A stretch of 64,000 nucleotides of DNA from Cydia pomonella (taxonomy: Eukaryota; Arthropoda; Insecta; Lepidoptera; Tortricidae): contig NC_084729.1 in NCBI RefSeq assembly GCF_033807575.1, forward strand, positions 7,316,001-7,380,000, in the 5' to 3' direction. This document shows positions 21,182 to 32,240 of the stretch, in pieces; the first letter of the stretch is position 1, and each line of letters starts with the position of its first letter. Below the pieces are notes generated by a model. That model did no database searches, was not told the DNA's origin, and saw nothing but the letters and a program-made list of their open reading frames with translations. The position numbers and the translations under genes are program-made.

Positions 21182-22508
21182 CCCTCAGACATACTGAACA
21201 AACATGCGAAAACATTTCCTTTCCACGCCGCACACGCCAGCTAAACTACCGGCCGTCTTCACCGCGCCCCGCTCTAACGGTATCACCAGGCTAGGGGTCG
21301 TGGGGTTGGGGAACGATCGGTAGCGAAGAGCTGGCCATCACCAGCAGCACATCGGTGGGGAGCGACCCGCTACAGCCGTCGCAGCCTAACGGCGGACACG
21401 GCCACTCATGCCTCCCGCCAGGGAGGTATCGAAAGATATCCAATCAGTCATTTCCTTTCATCAGTCTTGGTAATAGTGATAATAACAACACAAGTCAAAT
21501 AGACCTTGGCCCGTACGCTTTATCGATGTCAGCTTATAATTTTATAAATTATAATTATATAAGAAGTAGGCCATAGCGTATTCATCAGGTAATAAGTTAG
21601 GTATTTAGACAGTTGGAATAAGTACCACACACAGATCGATCGCGTCTAGAAATATCGATACGTCCGAAAATATGTATACACTACCTGGGATGTAAGGTTG
21701 TGTATACATATACGTATTTAATATTGTATTAGTATTTATATTGTTATCCATGATTTCCGAATATAGCTAGGACTTAGGTGCCGTTTAGAAGAATCCTTAC
21801 GATTAGGCTGTGAAAGTTTTGTTTTTCATCTGTAACAAATAAATAACCGATATCATCACAGTTCGACCGGGATATAAACAGTGATTACCTTTTATATTGT
21901 TATCATTACAGTTGAAATGTTATCATTTTATGATCTTAATATTTTTAATATAATGTGTATGCCTATAAAATTTGAGGGGTTCGTCGATTTCTCCAGGTTC
22001 CTACCTCAAATTCTGACTTGATGACAACTAGACTGCTTACCCGTCTGAAATGACGTCTTTAACTATGCTGGGGCCCTTGGCTACATAAGAATTTGGGGCC
22101 CTATTTAGCTTATCTGTTACTGTCTGTCCGTCGGGGCCCCCGTGTGCCCTTATAGTAAAGACGGTATTGTTGTAAATGGTTCCGACGAATTCAGAATCTC
22201 CTCCATTTTGAAGTCGGTTAAAAATGGGTAACATTTTAGGCCATTCCTTTAGTGCCCGTCATGGAAACATCTTCAATGATCAACAACAATGGCTACATAC
22301 ATTGCGCACGCGCGGCAATTGTCGCTCATTGGCTTAATTGACGCCAAGCTATCGGGACTCGGGAGTCCCGATTCGGGACTATTGGGAGTTATGAGTAACA
22401 ACTTTTGACATGATGCTTTTTCTCTTTTCTAAGTCGCATTTTTAAAAGCAGTGACTGTTTAGGAAGCTGGTGTAAAATGTAATGTTCTAATGTTATTGAA
22501 GTAAAAAT
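21182..22508. other. Non-coding stretch with a GC-rich island
   Basis: About 21240-21430 is GC-rich (CCACTCATGCCTCCCGCCAG and similar), unlike the flanking AT-rich DNA, and may be a retrotransposon piece. I see no supported gene in the remainder. Confidence 0.35.
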
Positions 22509-22733
22509 AGTACATTACGATACAAGTGCGAAAAATAGGAAATTCGAAACGAGTGGCGATAAATTAAAACACGACCGAAGGGAGTGTTTTAAATCGACAC
22601 GAGTTGCGAATTACCTATTCGCACATGTATCGTACAACGTTTTACAGTACATATGACCCTTTAAATGTTCGACACAGTAACATAATATGCTACTTCTCGC
22701 ACTAGTGCTATAAAGTAGCCCCATATGTACTGT
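22509..22733 (-). repeat. MITE family A, copy 2
   Basis: Reverse complement of 288-513: starts AGTACATTACGATACAAGTG and ends CCATATGTACTGT. A truncated direct neighbour follows after 4 bp. Confidence 0.8.
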
Positions 22734-22737
22734 AATA

Positions 22738-22862
22738 GTACATTACGATAGAAGTGCGAAAAAAAGGAAATTCGCAACGAGTGACGATAAATGATCGTGA
22801 TTATAATTAAAACACGACCGAAGGGAGTTTTTGTTTGGGAGGGAGGGTGTTTTATCTCGATA
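22738..22862 (-). repeat. MITE family A, truncated copy 3
   Basis: Starts AGTACATTACGATAGAAGTG and follows the same order as copy 2 up to the CGACCGAAGGGAG block, then carries an insertion and stops. The tandem arrangement suggests re-insertion at the element's own end. Confidence 0.65.
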
Positions 22863-23275
22863 GTAAGAGTAGAATGGAAAGCCTGGAAAATATGAAGAAT
22901 CTGCCGTACCTAAAACACAAAAAAAAAAGTTGTACTTTTCAGTTAGGTTTATAGAAAACTACATTACGGTTTGCATTTCAAGATTGTTACTAACCCGGCA
23001 TCCATTGTTCTATCGTGTTCCGTCACACCACACACTCACATTAAAATGGGTGTGTCACACACAATCAGTGTAAATTAAATCGTAACTCGTTTGAATAAGG
23101 TTCAAATTTGAATGGATTAAAGGAGCTAATGTGATCGGGCATCGTTCTGATGCTGTCACAATAAGGATCGCGACCTAACCCACCTAAACCTGGTGAAACA
23201 ATGAGGGCTAACGCGGTTATTTTCGCTAGGGGCGCTAGTGTACACGGTGGTCTTTGAAAATGGGCTTTGTTTGGT

Positions 23276-23580
23276 GGTCTGGCCTAGTGGGTAGTGACCC
23301 TGCCTATGAAGCCGATGGTCCCGGGTTCAAATCCTGGTAAGGGCATTTATTCGTGTGATGAGTATGGATATTTGTTCCTGAGTCATGGGTGTTGCTGGCT
23401 TATAAAAAAAAATAATAATAATATACTTGATTCTATATAATTACATTAATTACAATAAATATTATGATAGAAAAATTATATATATCGTTGTCTAAGTACC
23501 CTCAACACAAGCCTTATTGAGCTTACTGTGGGACTTAGTCAATTTGTGTAATAATGTCCTATAATATTTATTTATTTATA
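23276..23580 (+). mobile_element. tRNA-related SINE family S1, copy 1
   Basis: Head GGTCTGGCCTAGTGGGTAGT carries an A-box (TGGCCTAGTGGG), followed 30 bp on by a B-box (GGGTTCAAATCC). The body contains CGTGTGATGAGTATGG and CTAAGTACCCTCAACACAAG, and the tail is TAATATTTATTTATTTA. Other copies are 29661-29906, 34092-34362 (reversed), 36110-36306 and 53185-53336. This copy has an A-rich and AT-rich change in the middle. Confidence 0.85.
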
Positions 23581-23633
23581 GTATTTTTGGGGGTTACAAG
23601 CTTTTTTATCGCAAATTTTCACTCGTTATTCAT

Positions 23634-24130
23634 AATTGGGTAGGTACTTGACACATATTTAATATTATAACAAAATTTAGTTAAATGGATAGAAAATGAG
23701 CCATCCATTAAAAAAAAAGTGGATTTAAAAATATATATATTGAGATTATAAAAAAATACAAGGCTCGTCTCAAAATTTTTTTTTTGTCTTTCAAAAACAG
23801 AAAATAAAATCGTACCATTCGATTCCGATCCGATTAAATTGTATGACAACTATACACATATAAACGCAATATTTCAGGATCAAAATGGCAATTTCCTTGA
23901 TCTTCCATACATTTAGGACAGACTTATGTAATGGGACGTCACATTATATTATCATTTTGTTAGAGGCGTTTCAATCGTCGAGAGCGAGCGTCAGACTTTA
24001 ACTACCTATCATTTCTGACCTTTGTGTTGCTTAAATCATTAAATGCCATGAGACCTATATAGACATTTGATCCTCAGGAAAATCAAGATCGATTGACATT
24101 ATTTACAAAAAACTGTCAAGTAGCTAATTG
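23634..24130 (+). mobile_element. MITE family D, copy 1
   Basis: About 490 bp, starting AATTGGGTAGGTACTTGACA and ending TGTCAAGTAGCTAATTG. The ends are inverted repeats (ATTGGGTACTTGACA type). Shared inner blocks include GATAGAAAATGAGCCATCCA and GGCAATTTCCTTGATCTTCC. Copies 2 and 3 are 26465-26905 and 39108-39592. Confidence 0.85.
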
Positions 24131-24377
24131 TGATAAATCTTTTTTTCTATGTTTGTGTAATAATGTCCTATAATATTTATTATTTATTTATGTTTGATTA
24201 TTCATTTTGGTGTTTTAAAAAAAAGTGCTATCTAATATATATGCAAAATTAAACAGGTTTAAAAAACGGCAAATTTAGACTTTAAAATACTTTTGTGTAT
24301 ATTAGAACGTATTATTATTACAAGCTTTTATTTACTTTCACCTGACCGTCGTCTGTTTGTAATCAAATCTTGCAAGT

Positions 24378-24640
24378 TAAATTTGATCCACTTCCCGGTT
24401 ACCGATTGAGCTGAAAATTTGCATGCATATGTAAGTCGGGTGACAATGCAATATTATGGTACCATCGAGCTGATCTGACGATGGAGACAAGAGGTGGCCA
24501 TAGGAACTCTGTCATAAAACAACGCAACCTAATTGTGTTTGTGGTTTTTAGAATTTGCTCGATGAGTATTAGTTGCCTGTGGAAAGAAAAGTACAGTCAG
24601 CCATAAAAGCTTGTACCAAAAATGAAATTTTTGCCAAAAA
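24378..24640 (+). repeat. Dispersed repeat family J, copy 2
   Basis: TTTGATCCACTTCCCGGTTA, GACAATGCAATATTATGGTA and AAAGTACAGTCAGCCATAAA match 18950-19212 in order with scattered substitutions. Confidence 0.75.
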
Positions 24641-24850
24641 CTTATTTTTTAAATAAGCATAGCAGACTTTGTGAGCGGTTTTTCTGGACCACCATCTATA
24701 GTGGCGCCACCTGGTGAGCACAAAACGGTAGTCTTCATTGTGGCGCTCCGTTTAAGGCCCTTGTAGTCGATGCGATTATCCTATTAAAATGAGACCAAAC
24801 TCTCTTATTATACGAGGTGTCATGGTTCGACTCCACCCACTTAGTACTTA

Positions 24851-25325
24851 TACAGTGTGTCCCTAGCCAGTGGACAAAGCCGAAAGGTACATATGCATTA
24901 GGGTATTTAGAATCAGTGTACAAAGTATCATAACAGCCGGTGTAGCGGTTTCGAAGAAATTAACAAATTACCAATTTTTACTTTGGAGCAGCCTGTATGT
25001 GTTAGTAGCTCCCAAGGTAATATCCTCAAAGAATAGTATGGAACCTTCTTCAACCTTTTTGATTATCTTTTTTATTTATGACACTAATAAGCTTCTGACT
25101 TTTGAAAAATGTCATCATTATCAAATATTTCGATCAAATTGTCAAAAACTCTGCCAAAGATTAATACAGTGTGTTTCTTTTTGTTGTCGTTTATTGCAAA
25201 TAACTTTTGTTAGAAAAAAAAAATATGTTTTGTTCTAATTAAAAAAATATTAACTTCAGAGCATTCCTGAGAAGTAACCCTAATTGGGATTTCAGGGTTT
25301 GTCCAATGGCTAAGGTCACCCTGTA
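24851..25325. mobile_element. 475-bp TIR element flanked by TA
   Basis: TACAGTGTGTCCCTAGCCAG and GTGGACAAA at the left mirror TTTGTCCAATGGC and TAAGGTCACCCTGTA at the right. TA at both ends fits a Tc1/mariner-type insertion. The 122-codon plus-strand ORF inside has no recognisable transposase motif. Confidence 0.7.
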
Positions 25326-26451
25326 TACTTGTACATACGTAGATAAGTCACAGCAAACTGGTTAAATTAGACAGCTAATTAGACGCCCGCTCATTAAACA
25401 TTAATTCACAAATCATTAAATGGCTGAAGCCAAGTCATTGATTGCAACGTTTAACCAGATGGCTAAACGTCGTGTAGTCATTTAGTTAAATTGGACATTG
25501 ATGAATTTATGATGTTCGGTTAGGTTAGTTTATTGTATTTATTTTATTATAAATTTATTTATTTTATTTTATGTTATTTCTTTGAGTTTTTTAGGTTACA
25601 TTGTAATCACATGGCTGAGTAAACCAGTCGTTTACAAAGGGCTTTCTTTCGATACGCCAAGTTGTTAAACGCTGAATGATTCTCGTTCAGTTAACTATCA
25701 GCTTAGAAATCAAATTGGAATTAAATGAATTAATGAAGTCTTCGTTTAATGAATAGTCTAGGCGACTAATTAACTGGCTGATTTAACCAGATGCCTGCGA
25801 CAGATACATAGACTGCTAAGTGTTTAAGCCGTACATTTTTCCATCACTCGACAAGTTTATTTATTTAGCGCACCGCACGCACCGCACACATTACACCCCA
25901 CGCATACTCAGATCTCGACAAATCAGACTCGATATGGAAAACGGCACTTTAGGCTAAGTACTTTCCGCGAATAGGCACACTATTTACCGAGTTTATCATG
26001 ACACATATAAAGTGATGTGTCGCCAAAATTATTATTGACCGAGCGTTGGCTATTTCGGGATTTAAAAATAAACCGGTTCCGAGCCCTGCTGCCATCTGAC
26101 CTTTCATCCTAGAGGAAAACTCATAACCGGTATTTCCTCGAGCAATTGGTATATAAAATATGTACTTCGTACTGTACCAATCGTACAGTTCCAAGAAATT
26201 CATTGAACAATATATTTAATGCAGGATAATGTATTTGAAACGATCTTCTAATTTTTCCTACTCCAGTCCGTCCCAGCCAAAACTCGTGTCATTAGTTAGA
26301 ACGATTTGCTCAACAATATATTCAGCGGTATTCCCCACAAAGATTAAATTTACAGTAATTGTAGGCCGTTTCCTGTAGGAAACAATGTATTATTCGATAG
26401 CTGTGGTATATGTAAACGGAATTACCTATAAGCTATAATAGCAGTGTTGGC
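25326..26451. other. AT-rich stretch, possible decayed repeats
   Basis: Repeated motifs such as TTAACCAGATGGCTAAACG, GTTAAATTGGAC and GATTTAACCAGATGCC near 25350-25800 suggest an old inverted or tandem structure. About 26080-26180 resembles a degraded SINE body. No gene is seen. Confidence 0.35.
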
Positions 26452-26963
26452 CGAAACGTTAATACAATTGGGTACTTGACACATGTTGCATATTATAACA
26501 TATTTTAGTTAGATGGATAGAAAATGAGCCATCCATTATAAAAAAGTGGAATTTAAAAAATTATATTGAGATTATAAAAAAATATAAGGCTCGGAAAATC
26601 TCAAAAAAAAAGTTTTTTGTATTCAAAAATAGAAAAGAAAATGGTACCATTCGATTCCTTACATTTTATTGAAAAATTAATTGTATGACAGCTATACACG
26701 TGAACGCAATATTTCAGGGTCAAAATGGCAATTTCCTTGATCTTCCATACATTTAGGACATACTTATATGATGGAGGACTGACTTTAACTCTCATTTCTG
26801 ATCTTTGTGTTGCTTAAATGCCATGAGACCTATATAGACATTTGATCCTCAGGGAAATCAAGATCGTTTGACATTATTTACAAAAAACTGTCAGGTAGCC
26901 AATTGACTTTTTTCCCGACCGTAACGGACGGTTACCGTTTACGGTTCAATTCGGCCAACACTG
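26452..26963. mobile_element. hAT-like MITE ends with a nested family D insertion
   Basis: CAGTGTTGGCCGAAACGTTA at the left mirrors TTCGGCCAACACTG at the right, a terminus typical of hAT-type elements. Nearly all of the interior is family D copy 2. No clear 8-bp TSD is seen. Confidence 0.55.
26465..26905 (+). mobile_element. MITE family D, copy 2 (nested)
   Basis: Starts AATTGGGTACTTGACACATG and ends CTGTCAGGTAGCCAATTG. It lacks the CGTCACATTATAT and CGTTTCAATCGTCG block present in copies 1 and 3, so it has an internal deletion of about 50 bp. Confidence 0.85.
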
Positions 26964-27082
26964 GTACATAGTATTTTTCAAACAGCAAGGGTACGGTAAG
27001 AGATTTCATCTCTGCAAGATTTTGCGGTTTAAGGTTAAAATATGTACGGAAATGACATATGTTTAAAAATTACCGTGTTGTG

Positions 27083-27213
27083 TTTCTGCCAGGGTCGGCA
27101 ACGCGCATATAACTCCTCTGGAGTTGCAGGCGTACATAAGCTACAGAGACAGCTTACGATAAGGCGGGCCGTATGCTTGTTTGCCACCGACATAGTATAT
27201 AAAAAAAAACTAA
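27083..27213 (+). mobile_element. Retrotransposon 3' end, family U copy 1
   Basis: AGGGTCGGCAACGCGCATAT, CTCCTCTGGAGTTGCAGGCG, GCGGGCCGTATGCTTGTTTG, then ACCGACATAGTATA and an A run. Copies are at 29921-30073 (same strand) and 44317-44652 (reversed, longer). The consistent A-tail shows the orientation. Confidence 0.7.
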
Positions 27214-27430
27214 CGTTTGGTGCATAGAAAAACTTCGCTATCCACATTCCCCGTATTAGACATCGTATATTTACTTAAATACTGCTATTTAAAACTTCGT
27301 AATAATTTAAACGATTTCCTTGTGTTGTTGCCAGAATTGTTGCTCAATGAATCTAGTGGTTTTTGCTACAAATTATATTGTAACATTCATTCTAGTTCTA
27401 GGTCATTTCCTGTAGGTAGAAGGGAAAGGT

Positions 27431-27744
27431 ATGAGCTGATGATTGGCTCATAGCGTGTCCAAACTTCGTTTTCGCAAAGTAATTATTTGATATTATTTGG
27501 TCGAAGTCAATAAATATTTTAAACTTAATATTAATCCGTACGATACTTATGTCATAGTTTATTTTTCTGGTATAGTAGGTATGTCTTATGAGCTGATGAT
27601 TGGCTCATAGTGTGTCCAAACTTCGTTTTCGCAAAGTAATTATTTGATATTATTTGGTCGAAGTCAATAAATATTTTAAACTTAATATTAATCCGTACGA
27701 TACTTATGTCATAGTTTATTTTTCTGGTATAGTAGGTATGTCTT
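27431..27744 (+). repeat. Tandem duplication of 157 bp
   Basis: Bases 27431-27587 and 27588-27744 are the same, apart from at least one substitution (CATAGCGTG against CATAGTGTG). The unit contains GAGCTGATGATTGGCTCATA. No coding sense is evident. Confidence 0.85.
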
Positions 27745-28100
27745 TGTCACGACGCAGTCCCTTTGCGGCCCCCTCACCTGCATTGTTTCAATTTGTAGTC
27801 TGTTTGTTTGTTTGTGTTGCGGACTGCGATGTGCGGGAGCCCATAAGCACGTGCACGTTGGTCTTTAGCATTGGCCACATCATCTGTTGTAGATGTTTGT
27901 GGGTTTATGTGGTCGCGCATCGTCGTTGATGGCTATAAAGTCCTATAGCATCGCATTTCTTTCCACATCGATCCTCACACACAAAACGCGAGTCCGCAGC
28001 AGGTGGTAGATGGAAGTGAATATGTTAACATACATATCACGGCCACATCCGCAAGAACAGCCTTTACAATCGTAAAAAGTTTTGCAATAACATTCTGGTT
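27745..28100. other. Non-coding stretch
   Basis: No supported ORF. There are TTTGTTTGTTTGTG runs near 27800. It precedes the tandem retrotransposon ends. Confidence 0.35.
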
Positions 28101-28945
28101 TTATAATCAAGTACTATGCTAACACCCATATCTATGAGTGGCACTCATTAAATCTCGACCCAATTCCGGGTGTCTGTTACAAATCGTGACAAAAACGGAA
28201 ATGGAGATGGATAGGACATACTATTCGGAGTTAGGAAACAATAATCCAACCATCGCTTTCGGTTGGAAACCGCCGGACGGCAGCCATGGCTCCTGGTGTA
28301 CACTCCTGGAGACGGTCCGGCGAGAGCGAGCTACGAACGCTCAGGTTGAACTGGAGCGAGGCCAGAGGGGTCGCTGTAGATAGGAAGGCATGGCGTGAGC
28401 TTGTGAAGGCCCTCTGCGCTTCTGGGGTGCCTTAAGGCAACAAAAACAATCTGTTTGGTTTTATAATCAAGTGCTACGCTAACACAAGACCCATATCTAC
28501 GAGTGGCACTCATTAAATCTCGACCCAATTCCTGGGTGTCTGTTACAAATCGTGACAAAAACGGAAATGGAGATGGATAGGACATACTATTCGGAGTTAG
28601 GAAACAATAATGCAACCATCGCTTTCGGTTGGAAACCGCCGGACGGCAGCCATGGCTCCGGGTGCCCTGTACACTCCTGGAGACGGTCCGGCGAGAGCGA
28701 GCTACGAACGTTCCGGTTGAACTGGAGCGAGGGCAGAAGGGTCGCTGAAGATAGGAAGGCATGGCGCGAGCTTGTGAAGACCCTCTGCGCTTCTGGGGTG
28801 CCTTAGGGCAACAAAAACAATCTGTTTGGTATAATCAAGTGCTACTTCTACTACGCCAACACAAGACCCATATCTACGAGTGGCACTCATTAAATCTCGA
28901 CCCAATTCCGGGGTGTCTGTTACAAATCGTGACAAAAACTAGGCT
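28101..28945 (+). repeat. Tandem array of LINE 3'-terminal segments, about 2.3 units of 360-370 bp
   Basis: Units begin at about 28101, 28461 and 28830 with TTATAATCAAGTRCTA. Each full unit holds KPPDGSHGS, a WRRSGESELR-like stretch and DRKAWRELVKTLCASGVP ending in a stop, a pattern found at the C-terminus of lepidopteran non-LTR retrotransposons. Unit 1 carries small indels relative to unit 2. The third unit stops after about 115 bp. Confidence 0.75.
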
Positions 28946-28961
28946 AAGCTGCCGCCTTGTT

Positions 28962-29079
28962 TGTACAGTTGCCATCGGATATATCGGAGCGGCCGCGGTG
29001 CTCAAAAATATCAGAACACGCACTCTAGCGCCTTGACTATAGAGGCGTGTTCAAATATATGTCTGATGGTGACTGTACA
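28962..29079. mobile_element. MITE family G, copy 1
   Basis: TGTACAGTTGCCATCGGATA mirrors CTGATGGTGACTGTACA. GCACTCTAGCGCCTTGACTA and AGAGGCGTGTTCA form the inner part. Relatives are at 30613-30705 (truncated) and 36619-36759 (complete palindrome). Confidence 0.75.
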
Positions 29080-29164
29080 CAGACGAAATATAAACATTAG
29101 TTCTAGGTTTCCGCTGTCCTAATCGCAGGTTAAATATTTCATGGTCGTATCTTCTGGAATACTT

Positions 29165-29359
29165 CAGTACCCCTAGTGTAAATAAATTCGATTTCCAAAC
29201 GTGACGTACGCGTTTGCGTTTAGTCTCATTTTGTATTGGATTTCGAAAGAGCGCGCCAAGCGGGACGTTTTGGAACCTCAAAATCCTATACAAAATGAGA
29301 CTTAACGCAAACGCGTTCGTCACGTTATGATGTCGATCAAAGTTACACTAGGGGTACTG
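29165..29359. mobile_element. MITE family H, copy 1 (195 bp)
   Basis: Starts CAGTACCCCTAGTGTAA and ends TTACACTAGGGGTACTG. Inner blocks CGTGACGTACGCGTTTGCGT and ACGCAAACGCGTTCGTCACG are complementary. Copy 2 at 45232-45426 has the same length. Confidence 0.85.
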
Positions 29360-29660
29360 ATATTGCAAATAAAGTTATCGTAATAAGTTTAGGTTAGGCT
29401 ACTAGATTATCAATTCACGAAATCGCCATTTTGCTGGTTACTCGTAAAATAAAAATATTAATTATAATGAGTGTTTCTTCGAATGTCAGAATGTCATCAT
29501 TTCAGCACATTTATGGGCAAAGCAAACAGAGCCGGCTTGCACAAACAATAACAGCGTGGAATTCATCCGATACGTTATCTTGCCGTCGGCCGGAAACACA
29601 AACACGTTTTCTTGTGTGATATTTGGATACATATATACGACCGGCGACCGACATTCGTCG

Positions 29661-29906
29661 ACCGGTTTGGCCTAGTGGGTAGTGACCCTGCCTACGAAGC
29701 TGATGGTCCCGGGTTCAAATCCTGGTAAGGGCATTTATTCGTGTGATGAGCATGGATATTTGTTCCTGAGTCATGGGTGTTTTCTATGTATTTAAGTATT
29801 TATAAATATTTATATATTATATATATCGTTGTCTAAGTACCCTCAACACAAGCCTTATTGAGCTTACTGTGGGACTTAGTCAATTTGTGTACTAATGTCC
29901 TATAAT
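29661..29906 (+). mobile_element. SINE family S1, copy 2
   Basis: ACCGGTTTGGCCTAGTGGG head with B-box GGGTTCAAATCC; full body through CTAAGTACCCTCAACACAAG to GTCCTATAATA. This is the most complete copy in the window. Confidence 0.85.
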
Positions 29907-29920
29907 AAGGACTAAGGGTG

Positions 29921-30073
29921 AGTAAGGTTGCCAGAGCTCAACGAGGGTGGGAGGGGGTTAGGGTCGGCAACGCGCATGTAACTCCTCTGGAGTTGCAGGC
30001 GTACATAGGCTACGGATACTGCTTACCATCAGGCAGGCCGTATGCTTGTTTGCCACCGACGTAGTATAAAAAA
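29921..30073 (+). mobile_element. Retrotransposon 3' end, family U copy 2
   Basis: AGAGCTCAACGAGGGTGG precedes GGGTCGGCAACGCGCATG. It ends CCACCGACGTAGTATA followed by a long A run. It lies directly downstream of SINE copy 2. Confidence 0.7.
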
Positions 30074-30164
30074 AAAAAATATTTATTAAAAAAAAAATAT
30101 ATATATATATGGTATGTGGGGTATCACTGGTATCAGGCTATGTAAAAATAAGTCATTGGCAAAA

Positions 30165-30375
30165 AAATCTTTTTTGGTACAAGCTTTTATCGCTGACTGT
30201 ACTTTTCCTTCCACGGGCAACTAATACTCATCGCGCGAGACAAATCTAAAAACCCCAAACTCAATAACATAGTCTGCGTTGATTTATCAGAGTTCCATGG
30301 CCACCTCCTGTCTCCATCATCAGATCAGCTCCATGTCATCATAATATTGCATTGTCATCCGATTTACATATGCTG
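30165..30375 (-). repeat. Dispersed repeat family J, copy 3
   Basis: Reverse complement of the J blocks: CTTTTATCGCTGACTGTACT, CCACCTCCTGTCTCCATCAT, CATCATAATATTGCATTGTC. Confidence 0.7.
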
Positions 30376-30612
30376 CTTACGCATCCAGTGTGTATCGGCC
30401 TTGTTACCTACATTGGCCCAATTATTTCCATCATATGGGCCAAATAATAAAAGTGTTGATCTATGTATTTAGTGATAATAGATGATTATACGTTGGTAAA
30501 TAATAGGCATAATAAACAGTATAACGTATGACACATATCATTATGTTATCTATCAGCTTATGTCCATAGAAACAACTCTTCTCTATATGTATGTTTGTAT
30601 TGTAGACTGCTG

Positions 30613-30705
30613 TGTCGCCATCAGATATATCGGAGCGGCCGAGGTGCTCATAAATATCTGAACACGCACTCGAGTGCCTTGACAATAGAGGCGTGTTCAG
30701 AAGAA
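30613..30705. mobile_element. MITE family G, truncated copy 2
   Basis: GTCGCCATCAGATATATCGG to AGAGGCGTGTTCAGA; the mirrored right arm is missing. Confidence 0.65.
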
Positions 30706-31735
30706 TTAAATCTTACAGTTTGCAAATTGTGACATATATGAAAGGGGTTCTAAAATTATCGCTTTTTAGCTTTTGGTTTTCCATCGTATAGCAACATTTT
30801 TATAGTGGTTTTATCTTAGTTATATTTTCATCGTTAGAGTTCGGACCGACTCTTCAATTGTTGAAAATGTTCAATTAATATAAGAAATAATACTTATTTA
30901 AAAAGATATAACAGGAACTATATATATATACACACAAAATAATACTTCAGTAAAGTTGTCTTTACTTACTGCTTCAAGTAGTGTTCCTAAAGACTCGAGC
31001 CTTTTACAGCTCTCGAATTCTTTTTAGAGCCGGGTTGATGAAGTGAAGGAAATATTCTTTATTGCACCACAAAGTTTATAAACAGATTAAAATAGGAGGA
31101 TTGATAAAAAGGGTTCAAAGAGCTAGTGATTTTAATAAAGCCAAAGTCTTAAAGAAGGCTTTTGAAATTTTATGTCCTTTTCAAGAGCTCAAGCCTTTTA
31201 AGGTTTAAACTCCTTTCTTTCATGTAAATTCTTTTTCCTTTCTTTTTTTTTCAAGTATATTTTTTGCTAATCATATTAGTTTTTTTATATTTAAGATTTT
31301 TTTATATATTTCAATGTAAAAACATAGAAAAAAGCAAATTCAGTGTACACTGATAATATAAAATGGTGAAGTACCTAATAACGAAAAATACGTACCTATG
31401 ATTGATTTTGATTTGTAGGACAGTAATATTCTCATTCTACGCCATCTAGATTCTAGAATATAAACCCTGACCCTGAATATTGAACCCTGGACCTTGCACA
31501 ATATAATATGTTGTTATCAGACGAACAACGCATACTAGTAATATAAGATATCTCTTTACATAGAGCCTCCTACAAACAGTAAACAACATACATGTATATT
31601 ATAGTACATGTAAATTGTGCCGTGGAATATAACTGAACTTTATTATGCAAAAGGTGCGTTGGGGTAACTTGAAAGAAAGTTGTTTCGAACGTATGCAATG
31701 AAATATACTTCGTGTTTTTTTGATTTCCGTTAATT
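30706..31735. other. AT-rich non-coding stretch
   Basis: No gene or clear repeat boundary seen. It includes a short TATATATATA run near 30920 and a direct repeat-like CGAGCCTTTTACAGCTC and CTCAAGCCTTTTAAGG region near 30990-31205. Confidence 0.35.
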
Positions 31736-31739
31736 TCAA

Positions 31740-32071
31740 GGGAGCATTCCTGAGCTTAAATTAAGTAACTTTCTCAAAGACACCGGTATTCTAAATAACT
31801 CCATTTCGGAGATAATCAATAATTCATTTTTATCTTAAGGCCCTTATGAGCGTATACACTTGCCTGAGGGCCTCTTTACACATTGATTATTGTTTAGTAC
31901 AAGTGTATACATTTGCTACTAAACATAAGTACTATCTCGGATGGTTGATGTTTTTAAATGACATTGACATGTCACAGTTTTCATTTGTTTAGTTGATTTA
32001 AGTGTAATGTCCGTGTTACAACAACGCTATATGCAACATTTCAACACTTTTTATAAAAATAGAAAAAATAT

Positions 32072-32110
<39 letters not shown>

Positions 32111-32240
32111 ATAAACTAAGGCATTTAGTTTCCTTAAACGTACTTACCCATACCTCGGAGTTAACGGAATTCAATAAAAACACGGTGTATAAATATTGGC
32201 CCATATATAAAAATCTTAAAACTAGCATACATATTATGAA
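31740..32240 (-). repeat. Dispersed repeat family T, copy 2, with TA microsatellite
   Basis: Reverse complement of 20210-20580 blocks: CTTTCTCAAAGACACCGGTA, AAGTGTATACATTTGCTAC and GTCCGTGTTACAAC. It is interrupted by a TA run at about 32075-32107. Confidence 0.6.

Noticed and set aside
23276..23345. tRNA gene from the TGGCCTAGTGGG/GGTTCAAATCC pair
   Set aside because: The same head occurs at five places joined to the same non-tRNA body, so it is a SINE.
24870..25238. 122-codon plus-strand ORF
   Set aside because: It lies inside a TIR element, has no transposase motif and its composition matches non-coding DNA.
28331..28762. 143-codon minus-strand ORF
   Set aside because: It is antisense to the tandem LINE 3' ends, whose plus-strand frame carries the recognised DRKAWRELV motif.
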